A program made the position numbers and the translations under genes. The notes beneath the pieces were generated by a model. The model saw nothing but the letters and a program-made list of their open reading frames with translations. It did not search any database and was not told where the DNA came from. From Mangifera indica (taxonomy: Eukaryota > Streptophyta > Magnoliopsida > Sapindales > Anacardiaceae): 64,000 bases of DNA. This document shows, in pieces, positions 34,881-47,334 of the stretch. Each line of letters begins with the position of its first letter. Positions within the stretch are counted from its first letter, which is position 1. The DNA lies in assembly GCF_011075055.1 (NCBI RefSeq), contig NC_058138.1:7708001-7772000 (forward strand), written 5' to 3'.

Positions 34881-37800
34881 TTACACGCTACCTCCACCTG
34901 CAGCAGCAAGTTTTCTTCTTTGCTGATGCTCTGCTACTTTATAATCTACAACTTCACGGAAAAGGCTCGGATCTAGCACACAATTCTCACTTCCATAGAC
35001 AGCTGCTTGGACACTAGCCATCAGTTTTGCAATTTCTCTTCCAGAAAATCCTTCAGTTTTAGCAGCTGCTTCCATTAAGATATCATCAGTCAATCCCTTA
35101 ATCTCTATCTTCTGCTGTTCACCTTTGAATATTTTGCTGAACACGCCAGATTTTCTTGATCCAGCTTGAGCAATATATTTGTCAAGATAGAGTTTTAGTA
35201 GTTTGAATCGTTCATCTTGCCCAGGCAAAGGGAATTCCAGGACTTCGTCAATTCGATCTGCCATGGCTGAATCAAGATCACCAGGGCGGTTAGTGGCAAG
35301 TGCAAGCACTATATCCTTGGATTGGTCACCCGTACGGAAAAGGAGAGCATTGAGTGCACTTCTTTGAGCTTCACTCATGTAAGTTTTGTTCCGCCTGCAA
35401 AGTGTTAGGTCAACAAAATCAATCATTGGTCAGGGTTATTGCAAATCCTACCGAAAAGACATGCTACATTAACAAATATCAACAATATATAAATTATTGT
35501 GAAATTCCATTAACAAATCTCAGAGAGACATTTAGCTATCATTTAGTTGTATCACATTGTATCTTCTGTCCTGGCATTCCAAACCAGTCCAGCTTTGCCC
35601 AATGTGTAAGCAATGCTCCTAAAAACCACCCAATTTATACTGTAATATATGAAGTTTTTACTTGTTTTGCCATGAAATTTTCACACAACATAATCGAAGG
35701 ATGAATATCACTTACTCGCACAAAAAGGCATCCGCTTCATCAATGAACAACAATAAACCACGGTTAGACTTCTTAGCCCAATCAAATAATTGGTGTATCT
35801 TGGTAACAGCCTGTGACCCCAGTGGAGCAATATCTCCACCTGTCATCAATGCATAATCTAGTCCCTGCATGTATGGATTAGAAATATATAAATCAGTGAC
35901 AAAAATAATAAAAGAAAGAAAAAAAAAAACAGTTTAGCACTATTACTCAAAGATTCCTTGAATTTATCAGAAGACAGCATATGAAAGCAAAACAGACAAG
36001 AATTGTCCTGACAGTTCATAAATTTCTCCTATCTGGTTTAGATCTCCTTTCTCAACTGTCAAAATTTACAGCACCACCCAAAGCTTGAAATAACAATCCC
36101 ATATGTATATATCAAACTTGTAATATATATTTACTGGTAAATCACAAACCCATCTTACTTTGTTGAGAAGCGGTGAACTTGGTTGGGGGAGGTAAAGGAG
36201 AATAACCAAACATATAAGCCTCTGAACAGAAATTAACTGACAATATCAAAGCATAATGTCGTAAGATCTTACAGATTTACGGGCCAACTCTCTAGCAGCC
36301 ATTGTTTTTCCTGTTCCTGGAGGGCCATAGAAGAGCATGTTGCGAAATGGTGCATTGTGTGCTTTAGTATTGGCAGTTGCTCCAGCCAGCTGCTCGACTC
36401 TTTTCTTAAGAGATGGGTGTAGAATCACATCACCAAATCCGTTTCCATTTTTTGAAGCCATCTCTTTGTTACCACCACGCAGAGAGTTTGCAGCACGTGA
36501 AAACAAGCCTGACCAAGGGTATTTTCCCCTAGAAGACTCCCTGATTAGAGATGGTTGTCCCAATATTCTATCCACATATCCCCAAATCACCCTTGCACCT
36601 TCTCTGCATTGAAGAAATGATATAGGCTGATGAGATATTAAATCCCATAGTTTGCAAAGCTTCATAATTAGTCACTGAGAGAAGCAAACATGCTAAAAAG
36701 TCACATTGGGTACAACAGACATGTACTCTTCCATCCTAAAGCCTATTTTAAGATAGGCTAGATAGCCAAAAAGTAAAATATTGTCTAAATGCACAAAAAA
36801 CCGTTCATCCAGTGAAAATAAATATTGAGACTTAATAGTCATAGGCATTACACCATCGACACACACACAGCCCACACTTCCATGTTTGTGCAGTTTTACT
36901 CCCAAGGTAGAGACTAACATTCCTAAAAAAACATCATAAGATTAGAACAGGGTATCTCTACAACTAAACAGACAGGTCACTTTCTATGATAGCTAAATAA
37001 AAGAGTAACCGGGAAGAAGGTTTGGACAGAACCACAGAGATAGGTGACATGCTTTAAAGAATGGCAATTTTTTTTCCACACACAATCCTTCTAACCTCAA
37101 GAGATGTAAACTGAACACCAGCCTATCCATGAAACATCTATTAATCATAAAGACTAAAAGATTGAAAATACCAAAAGATTTCCTTACATTCCATGGGTAA
37201 AATCCCACATCTACATATTCAAGCATTCAGATGAGAATCCTCAAGTAAGAATTTAATGTTTACCTTGTTGTGTATACTCCTGCTGCCAGAGCAGTCACTC
37301 CCCCGACCGCAACAACAAGTTTATTTTGATCAGTTAATATAGCTCGAAGGCCCCCTGCAAAATAGATCCATATAAGCCACTTCTAAAGCATTAATATTAA
37401 ATACGTAGACTAGATTAACACTATAACAGGATGGTGTGGCCAACATGTTGTCACTAAAGTTAAACTTTTGAATGTGACATCACCAGGTAAAATTAAACAG
37501 GTATATTTGATTTCTAATTAAAACTCGACAAGATATTGTAAAGTCACAAAAGGTATTATGTATTAAAAGATCAATTGAATAAGCTTTCTTGAGATAAGGA
37601 GTATGCAATTAAATTTATACCCCCAATATGGTCAAAGGTAGTATTTATGGCAGCAATCCATTTCTCTCTTTCTGCATTTGCACGATCTACTAGCATTCTC
37701 CTATTGACCTCTTCAGTTAGCTTTGCTTCTTGTGCTCTCCCTTCTGCTTCTGCCATAGCTTTAACCCTGATTGTTTCACGCTCTATCTCAGCCTTTTCCC

Positions 37801-39894
37801 GTTCTGTCTGCCGCCTTTGCGCTTGAATCTGTTCTTCAGTAGCTCGCCTAGCTTGCTCCTGCCTTATTGATGACTCTTCTTGCATTTTTACAAGTTCTTG
37901 GTTTCTTGTTCTTTGGTATTCATTTTCTGCCTGCAAGAAGATGTACCTAATTAATACTTTTCCATAATATAATTATTGCATGAACCTCTCAATATATTCA
38001 TATGCATGCCTGCATCCTCTTCCTTGCCAGCTCATCCTCATAACGAGCCATCTGGGATTTTGTTTGTGCCTGCTGCTGAGCTAGCTTTTTTTGTTCATCG
38101 TATATAACCCTTTGTCTCTCCTGCCAGAAAAAAAGTTAATTATTCAGGTAACAAACATATGCCAATAAAAGAGAGTTTCACAAGTCACATAGCATAGAGA
38201 AGCAAGTATATATGTATCAAAAATTCGTCATTCAAAGACCCAGTATTTGACACTGACAAAAGATTTAACAGTGTTTTCATTTTTTCTTATTTTATTCTTC
38301 TTACTATCTCATCTTAAGACCTGATAAAAAAGCTCAACTTGCTTAGTGTAAACTAACTCCAATTTCCTATCAAAGCTCAACCCACTTAACTTGAAGAAAG
38401 GCAAAAACATTGTCAAAACAACCAGCCAAAGAGGAATTTAACTTAGCAGGTTGGATCAAATACCTGGTGTAACCATCAAGGATATTTTTCAGGTAGATAT
38501 GATTAAATGAGATGAAATGAGGTTTGCATGCACAGTCACAGTCAGGAGAAGGCACAGCCAACTCAATAAATATTCAGTTTTTCACAATACTGCCAAATTG
38601 CTATTAAGACTGCAGATTTTAAATATGCTGAATTGCCATCACAGACTGTAAAACTACTTCACTTGTAGCAGCCTGTTATCTTCCTCTCTCTCTCTATATC
38701 CTTAAAATCAAAGAATTATTACCCCTTTAACTTCTGATTTTATTTTCGGTATCTTTCTTCCCAAAGGACCAAAAAAAACTAGTTTACTAGACAATCCTCT
38801 CTAACCCAAATAACAAGGACAATATTAGGTTGCATAATTTCTAGTTACTGAAGTGTCAGTTTGCTAGATAATCAACTCAACTCAAATAACAAGGACAATA
38901 TTAGGTCACATAATTTCTACTCACTAAAGTGTCATGATAGTTGTCAAAGGCGAAAAGAGACAAATTCAGTGACTTTGGAATACTTTTAAGAATAGTTGGA
39001 AAATCTCAGAACCATTAAACATTTCTTGACTAAACAAACTGAAATAGAATGATATTGCCAGAGGAGAGGTTAAAATAGTATCTTACTGTTTCAGCTTGAG
39101 CTTGCATTGCTTTATATTCTGCAGCCTTTGCAGCTATTTCTGCTTGTCTTGTCTCTTCTTGCCTCATAATAATCTTAAATGCCTTAAAAAAAAAAAAACC
39201 ACATAACCTTAATATTCGTAGTTTCTACATTTTCCAAGAGAAATACAATCTTAAATGAAGCCAGATGCTGAGATAAGCTTACGCATCATCCAAATTATTC
39301 ATTATTATAAATCCCTGAACAAATCAACACAAAACGTAAACAAAAATGTAATATTATCATATTTATTCAATTTCAAAATATTCATTTTCCTATATTACAG
39401 GATAAAAACATTTTGTAAAACTAGTTAGCACAGTCAAACACCACATACAGGTTACGTTACCGGAAAATGAATAAAACTGGTTAGTACTGCCAGTACCATA
39501 CATATGAAAAAACATCAGAACCCGGCAATGAAACACAAAAACGAACAGAACCCATTTCAAGAACGTCCCAAATTCAGACCTCTTTGCTATTAGGAGACTT
39601 GCTGATCTTCCTCAAGGCCTCGGCGCCTCTCTCCAACGCCTCGGGATCGAAGCCGGCAGAGCTAGTCCTAGGATTATCATTCCTCACCTTCGGAGGCGGA
39701 GGCGGAGGCGGAGGCTTGTCCCCGGCCATCGAAGGCTGTGATGAAGGCGCATTTGGAGGCGGATGAGCCTTGCTAGATTGGTTAGTGAGAAATGAGAAGG
39801 GAGAGTAGCTGGAAGAGTCATCAGAAAAGGCTGAGCTAGCAGAAGTGGCCGCCGCAAGGGCAGAGATCAACCCTATTGCATAGGTTTTAGACAT
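34881..39894 (-). CDS. ATAD3: ATAD3-like mitochondrial AAA ATPase
   Basis: Product is 638 aa. Exons on the minus strand: 39894-39580, 39182-39087, 38120-38010, 37930-37621, 37354-37264, 36603-36273, 35864-35716, 35394-34881. N-terminus: Ala/Ser-rich segment and an eight-proline run (about residues 61-68). Residues ~105-260 form a long charged coiled coil (the ATAD3 N-terminal domain), then a hydrophobic stretch [15 protein letters not shown] near 290. The AAA module has Walker A GPPGTGKT at 401-408, Walker [11 protein letters not shown] at 455-464, sensor Asn in [11 protein letters not shown] and the Arg finger in ADRIDE. ATAD3 proteins are inner-membrane ATPases that affect nucleoids and membrane structure. 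Length and motif order agree with Arabidopsis At3g03060/At5g16930. The exon 3 donor appears to be GC rather than GT. Confidence 0.93.
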
Positions 39895-42803
39895 GACTTG
39901 GAGTGAATTTAAGAAGTAAAATTATAATTTTTATTGGGGAAATTTTGGGTTTAAGTGAGGCTCTCCATACAAAGGGAGAAGAAGGTGCAGGGTTTTTGTA
40001 GGGTTTGTGTTTTGTGTGCTAGGTTTAATGGTGGCGGTTTTATTATTTGGAAGGTTTGAGACGGTTCGGAAGCGAACCGCTTGGCTTGCTCAACAAGCCA
40101 AGGACAATTAAATTTTTAATATTTATTTATTTAAGGATACACTATATCAATTTATTATTATTATTTAAAATAACTTTATTAGAGAGATTTTATAAAAAAT
40201 TAGTCAATATTATAAAGTCATATGGTCAAAACACTAAATTAAGAGAAATTAAATTAAATATCTCATTTATCCTAAACTAAATAAAAATACCATTTTTTCG
40301 ACGATATTAAATTTTAAAAATATGTATACTATGTGGATGAAATACACTAGTTTCAACTAAATTTACAATGTTTAATGTCTGGGGTTTTTTGATAATTTAC
40401 CATATGTTTTGTATAGAAGGTTTAGTTGTCATGCATGAGGGGCAACTTAAAATTTGACTATGTGTAATACATTGGAGTTTATGGATATTTTTTTGTTTTT
40501 GGAGGGTGAAGCGAAAATTCTTAAATAATTTCAAGCATACTATACAATATGCTTGAAATCTTGGGTGAAGTAAAAATATTTTACATAATTTATTTTTTTA
40601 AATTCTTAAATAATTCAACTATATATTATTACTATTTAAAAATTGATTAAAATATTGAATATTGTTATTTTGGTTAAATATGGAAGAGAAAGGATAACAC
40701 AACAAATTATATTAGAAAGAGACAAAAAATAGTGAAAATCCAACCAAACACGACATAGGGATTAGTTGAATGATTAAGTAAACGTCTACATTTTGTGGTA
40801 AAACATTATCCATCTAACCATGAGACCAAAAATTGCCATCCATAGGATGTCTTAAAATTAAAGTCAATTGTCTCATTGTCCTTTTTTATAAAATGGTTAA
40901 CTCATTCTTGTATCGGTTACTATTACCTTGAAATCGATGAGTGCATCTTTGATTATTGGTATCGAAGGATATGGATTTGGGAGTAGAGTAACTTGCACAC
41001 CTTGTGTGTGTGTTTTTTTTTTCCTTTATTTGTTTAGTACTTAATCACTTAACGACATTATGGACGAACGTGGTAATATGTTTTCAGTTGTTTCTCATAT
41101 TCAAGTGTCCTCTCATGTAGCATCTTCAATTAATTCAAGTGTTTATACATCATATTCAAACCTACCTAGTAGTTGTATCATAGCTTGGAAGGGGTTGCAT
41201 ATAAACTTCTGTAGAAAGACTGTCATTGAGAAAAACATTTTCAACATCCATGTGAAGTAGTCGTCAACGTTTAGCAACAACAATGGCAATGAAATTGCAA
41301 ACAGAAGTTCGACAAGCTACTAGAGCAAATGTTTCCTCATAATCAATGTCATATTCCTAATCGAACTCTTTTGCTATCAGTTTAGCTTTATATCTTTCAT
41401 TTGAACCATCCTTCTTGAGCATTGATTTCATAGACCTATTTGCAATCAACAACAAATTTATTTGGAGGTAGACTAACTAAATCCTTAGGATGAGTACTTT
41501 TGTAAGATTCTAAATTTCTTCTATCATTACTTTTTACCAGAGAGGGTCAATACTAATCTTGCAATAGGTGTAAGGTTCGTATAAAGACATAATGGTAGAA
41601 TAACAATAAAATTAACAAAGAAGGAAAGAAGATTCATTAGAAGGAAGTAAAGACTCAAAAGAAGGTAAAATTAAAGGGTCCACAAACAAGGTAGATGCAT
41701 TAAGAAAGTTCACAAGTTGTGTAACTGCTAGTGAATTATGGTGTTAAAGCAACATACTTGCAACAACATAGCAATTTTTATATCAAATTTAATAACAACA
41801 CAATATTTATTCATAATCACTCACAGACACCCGTTTATAAGGCATATTATGCATAAGGGGTTTTAGAGTAACTTATTCCAATTGTCGGCTTTTTTGCCTT
41901 TAATTGGTATAATGATGTGGGTAACACTTGCATGTGCAGACCAATTCCAAAGTATCTACATGAGGCAACTGATGTGTTAAGAAGCAATGAATGGCTTTAG
42001 GGGCTAGTAGGACTCATCTTAGAATAAATATAGGAGAGTATATAAAAGTTACTCACCATTCTAAGGGTTATACAAATATATCCAAAACTCTAAGAGAGTG
42101 TAGTTTAGGGTATTTTTTGATTACTCTAATAATATATATTTTATTACTGATATTATCTTATATGATTTGTCAAGTTATAAATGTATCTAGTAATCTTCTA
42201 TTATTAAGAGGTTTTTAGTTTCGAGTTACTAAAGATGACTTTAGTAATCTATCTTTTATTACTTATATTACTTTGTTTGGTTTGTTAGAAATAAAATATT
42301 ATAGTAATATTCTATTACTAATGTTGATACGGTAGGTAATATAGTTACCACTTTCACTTTAAATATTAAAATATTACCAAAGTAAGCTTGATTTTATTAT
42401 AATTATATTCTTATTTATTAATTTTTTAGGACAAAAATAATTTCATTTTCAATTAATATAAAAAATATTTTAGAATAATTATATTTAAGGGCATTTAAGT
42501 AAAATAATTTACTATCAAATTTTATTACCTCTAACCAAATACAATAATTATTTATACCTATTAAATTTTATCAAATTAGTAATAATTTATATACAATAAT
42601 CTTTCAAGTAATTTATGTAATTTTTAAATTTTGATAATAAAAGATTATTCAAATCAAACTCCCCTTAAAGGTGAATTGAAGGGTAATATAAAGTGTATCA
42701 AAATAATATTAATTTCGTTATAATTTTTTTTAATTATTAAATTAAAAAAACCCTTGTTTTTAATTAAGATAAGAACAAAAGATTGAAATGATAAAGAATG
42801 TGC
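39895..42803. other. Intergenic: ATAD3 promoter and AT-rich repeats
   Basis: The ATAD3-like promoter lies in 39895-40110; in gene orientation it carries AAACCCTA-like telo-box words (CAAACCCTACAAAAACCCTG). Further right is AT-rich. Around 41070-41560 are worn bits resembling translated copia pol linker text but nothing firm. From about 42090 to 42680, GTTTGAtTtgAATAATC-like ends in inverted orientation and many TAATAAT words suggest an old MITE. No gene supported. Confidence 0.35.
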
Positions 42804-45800
42804 TGAAAATTATAGGTGAAGAAGAAGATGCAAAAAATGTCATGCATGTATGTAAAACAAGAGTCAAAGCATAATTAAGTCATATAAGAGAAACATGAAA
42901 TTTTTACCTACTCTTTTACCTCCTACAGAGATATAAGATGATGGATTAAGCTTCTCACATGAAGAACCTCTAAAAGAGTATACCTTCCAAGCCAAATCTT
43001 AGAGAGAGGGGAGAGCTTTTAGTTTGGTTTTTGTTAAAGAAAGTAAAGTGCAAGAATGCTTTTATTAGTTTAAAATGAACTAAAATGCACTTTATATAAT
43101 GGTGACCCATTTTACAAATTCAAAATTCTTATTTTGCCTAATAAATTCATAATTTGAAATCTTACCATGCATGTATATCAAATATATATCTTACCCACCT
43201 TAATTTCATCTCACTAACATTTTAAGTTTTGAAATGTTATTTTTACACCTATATAATATTTTATATGATTTCATTATACTTCCAAAAGTACTAGCTATCC
43301 TTGGATAATTAATCCTCACTTTAGAAAGCTTAGTTTATTAGTGTCATCCTTTAGGTTTACCATGACGTAGCCATGAGTCCTTTTTTGGATAATCTAAAAC
43401 TACACCAGAAACTCAACGACTATGGTAAACATCTAGAATGTGTCACCCTTAAACCATGATTAAAAAAAATATTCCATCGAACCTAATATCTCTGATCGTA
43501 TATTTCATTTAGGTAATATATTTTAGTTATCTAATCTAACTCGATTTTAGACTAATAAATTGTCAAAATCCTAAATTCGATTATTTATGAATCATTGTAT
43601 TAAATATTCAAAATATGTTATAACAAGCATCCTTTGTATGACTTGCATTATACTTTAGCCAGAGATTCACTTTTTAATATTTATCGATGTTCACTTTAGA
43701 ACTTATATTCGGATCGAATTAACAAATATTCAGAACCCAATACTTTCTGAGTCAACGAATCATATATCGATCATTATTCTTCTCCATATACAAATAACAC
43801 ATGACCAATATGATTTGTCTTATGAGATGTGATTAACCCCACATGTATACATCACATGAATCACACATATCTGTATCGGATCTGACCATGACATCTCAGG
43901 TCTCCTTTACCTCCTACAGAGATATAGGATGATGGATTAAGCTTCTGACTTGAAGAACATCTAAAAGAGTATACCTTCCAAGCCAAATCTTAGAGAGAGC
44001 GGAGAGCTTTTAGTTTGTTTTTTATTAAAGAAAGTAAAGTGCAAGAATGCTTTTGTTAGTTTAAAATGAACTAAAATGCACTTTATATAATGGTGACCCA
44101 TTTTACAAATTCAAAATTCCTATTTTGTGCAATAAATTCATAATTTGAAATCTTACCATGCATGTATATCAAATATATATCTTACCCACTTTAATTTCAT
44201 CTCACTAACATCTTAAGTTTTGAAATGTTATTTTTACACCTATATAATATTTTATATGATTTTCATTATACTTCCAAAAGTACTAGCTATCCTTGGATAA
44301 TTAATCCTCACTTTAGAAAGCTTAGTTTATTAGTGTGATCCTTTAAGTTCACCGTGACGTAGCCATGAGTCCTTTTTCGGATAATCTAAAAGTACACCAA
44401 AAACTCAATGACTATGGTAAACATCTAGAATGTGTCATCACCCTTAAACCATGATTAAAAAAAAAATACTGTATCGAACCTAATATCTCTGATCGTATAT
44501 TTCATTTAGGTAATATCATTTATTTATCTAATCTAGATCGATTTTGGACTAATAGATTGCCAAAATCCTAAATTCGATTATTTATGAATCATTGATTTAA
44601 ATATTCAGAATATGTCATAATAAACATCCTTTGTATGACTTGCATTATACTTTAGCCAGAGATTTGATTTTTAATATTTATCGATGTTCACTTTAGAACT
44701 TATATTTTGATCGAATTAACAAATATTCAGAACCCGATACTTTTTGAGTCAACGAATCACATCTTGACCATTATTCTTCTCCATGTACAAATAACACATG
44801 ACCAATATGATTTGTCTTACGAGATGTGATTAACCCCGCATGTATACATCATATGAATCACACATATTTGTATCGGATCTGACCATGACATCTCAGGTCT
44901 CCTTTACCTCCCATAGAGATATAGGGTAATGGATTAAGCTTCTCACTTGAAGAAACTCTAAAAGAGTATACCTTCCAAGCCAAATCTTAGAAAGAGGGGA
45001 GAGCTTTTAGTTTGTTTTTTGTTAAAGAAAGTAAAGTGCAAGAATGCTTTTGTTAGTTTAGAATGAACTAAAATGCACTTTATATAATGGTGACCCATTT
45101 TACAAATTCAAAATTCTTATTTTGTGCAATAAATTCATAATTTGAAATCTTACCATGCATGTATATCAAATATATATCTCACCCATCTTAATTTCATCTC
45201 ACTAACATCTTAAGTTTTGAAATATTATTTTTACACCTATATAATATTTTATATGATTTCCATTATACTTCCAAAAGTACTAGCTATCCTTGGATAATTA
45301 ATCCTTACTTTAGAAAGCTTAGTTTATTAGTGTGATCCTTTAAGTTCACCATGACGTAGCCATGAGTCCTTTTTCGGATAATCTAAAAGTACACCAGAAA
45401 CTCAACGATTATGGTAAACACCTAGAATGTGTCATCACCCTTAAGCCATGATTAAAAAAAAATACTCTATCAAGCCTAATATCTCTGATCGTATATTTCA
45501 TTTAGGTAATATCTTTTATTTATCTAATCTAGATCGATTTTGGACTAATAGATTGTCAAAATCCTAAATTCGATTATTTATGAATCATTTATTTAAATAT
45601 TCAGAATATGTCATAACAAACATCCTTTGTATGACTTGCATTATACTTTAGCCAGAAATTCGATTTTTAATATTTATCGATGTTCACTTTAGAACTTATA
45701 TTCGGATCGAATTAACAAACATTCAGAACCCGATACTTTTTGAGTCAACGAATCACATCTTGACCATTATTCTTCTCAATATACAAATAACACATGACTA

Positions 45801-47334
45801 ATATGATTTGTCTTACGAGATGTGATTAACCCCGCATGTATACATCATATGAATCACACATATCTGTATCGGATCTGACCATGACATCCGAGGTCTCCTT
45901 TACCTCCCATAGAGATATAAGGTGATGGATTAAGCTTCTCACTTGAAGAACCTCTAAAAGAGTATACCTTCCAAGCCAAATCTTAGAGAGAGGGGAGAGC
46001 TTTTAGTTTGTTTTTTGTTAAAGAAAGTAAAGTGCAAGAATGCTTTTGTTAGTTTAAAATGAACTAAAATGCACTTTATATAATGGTGACCCATTTTACA
46101 AATTCAAAATTCTTATTTTGCGCAATAAATTCATAATTTGAAATCTTACCATGCATGTATATCAAATATATATCTTACCGACCTTAATTTCATCTCACTA
46201 ACATCTTAAGTTTTGAAATGTTATTTTTACACCTATATAATATTTTATATGATTTTCATTATACTTTCAAAAGTACTAGCTATCCGTGGATAATTAATCC
46301 TCACTTTAGAAAGCTTAGTTTATTAGTGCGATCCTTTAGGTTCACCATGACGCAGCCATAAGTCCTTTTTCGGATAATCTAAAAGTACACCAGAAACTCA
46401 ACGACTATGATAAACATCTAGAATGTGTCATCACCCTTAAACCATGATAAAAAAAAATACTCTATCGAGCCTAATATCTCTGATTGTATATTTCATTTAG
46501 GTAATATCTTTTATTTATCTAATCTAGATCGATTTTGGACTAATAGATTGTCAAAATCCTAAATTCGATTATTTATGAATCATTGATTTAAATATTCAGA
46601 ATATGTCATAACAAACATCCTTTGTATGACTTGCATTATACTTTAGCCAGAGATTCGATTTTTAATATTTACCGATGTTCACTTTAGAACTTATATTCAG
46701 ATCGAGTTAACAAATATTCAGAACCCGATACTTTTTGAGTCAATGAATCACATCTTGACCATTATTCTTCTCCATATACAAATAACACATGACCAATATG
46801 ATTTGTCTTGCGAGATGTGATTAACCCCGTATGTATACATCACATGAATCACACATATCTGTATCGGATCTGACCATGACATCTCAGGTCAAAAGATTAC
46901 TTCGTACATTAGTATGACCTTACAATAAGTCATTGACATGATTTAATGACCATATGACTTATTGTTATTCGGTAATGTTTGAAAAATAGTTCTCTAATTA
47001 TTAATCCATACCAAAACCGTAATGACATGACCATCGTCGTCACCCTCAGTAATGACATCTCATGACATCCATCAAAGGTATTCGATATGTCTGTTATGTG
47101 ATATAATCACCCAAGTTATGTCGCATTCGAAGGGAACATTTCAACAACTTAGTTTGTATATTAAATGAGTCATCTAGATAGTTCACATACATACTTTATA
47201 TCATTGCAAATAAAGAAAACAACTTATATGTATGAATAAAAAGACTACTTCTTTTATTAATAATTCACATAAATGTACATACAAGATTAAAATACCTTCA
47301 AAACCGACAACACTAATGGTTTATAGGGCATACA
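42804..47334 (-). repeat. Expanded 3' LTR of the copia element
   Basis: 4531 bp against 1584 bp for the partner LTR. The outer ~110 bases and inner ~445 bases match the partner one to one; the difference of 2947 bases is close to three extra copies of the ~995-bp block. The inner end lies beside a GTGCAAGTGGAG purine-rich tract (minus strand), a plausible polypurine tract. Confidence 0.88.
42911..46889 (-). repeat. Four tandem copies of a ~995-bp LTR block
   Basis: Copies begin at the phrase ACCTCC(t/c)A(c/t)AGAGATATA at 42918, 43909, 44906 and 45902, spaced 991, 997 and 996 bases. Each ends with ATCTGACCATGACATC(t/c)(c/g)AGGTC. Copies 2-4 are joined head to tail by AGGTCTCCTTTACC; copy 4 passes instead into AGGTCAAAAGATTACTTC, as in the other LTR. 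Copies differ by scattered substitutions and small indels. Each contains inverted-orientation TATATAATGG and AATAAATTC words. Confidence 0.92.

Noticed and set aside
36337..36612. Plus-strand 91-codon frame in ATAD3 exon 6
   Set aside because: Shadow of the exon holding Walker A.
39584..39766. Gly-rich plus-strand frame at the ATAD3 start
   Set aside because: The glycine run is the reverse of the ATAD3 polyproline run.
42911..46889. CRISPR array or centromeric satellite
   Set aside because: The ~995-bp units without spacers lie inside an LTR and match the partner LTR; this is a local tandem amplification.
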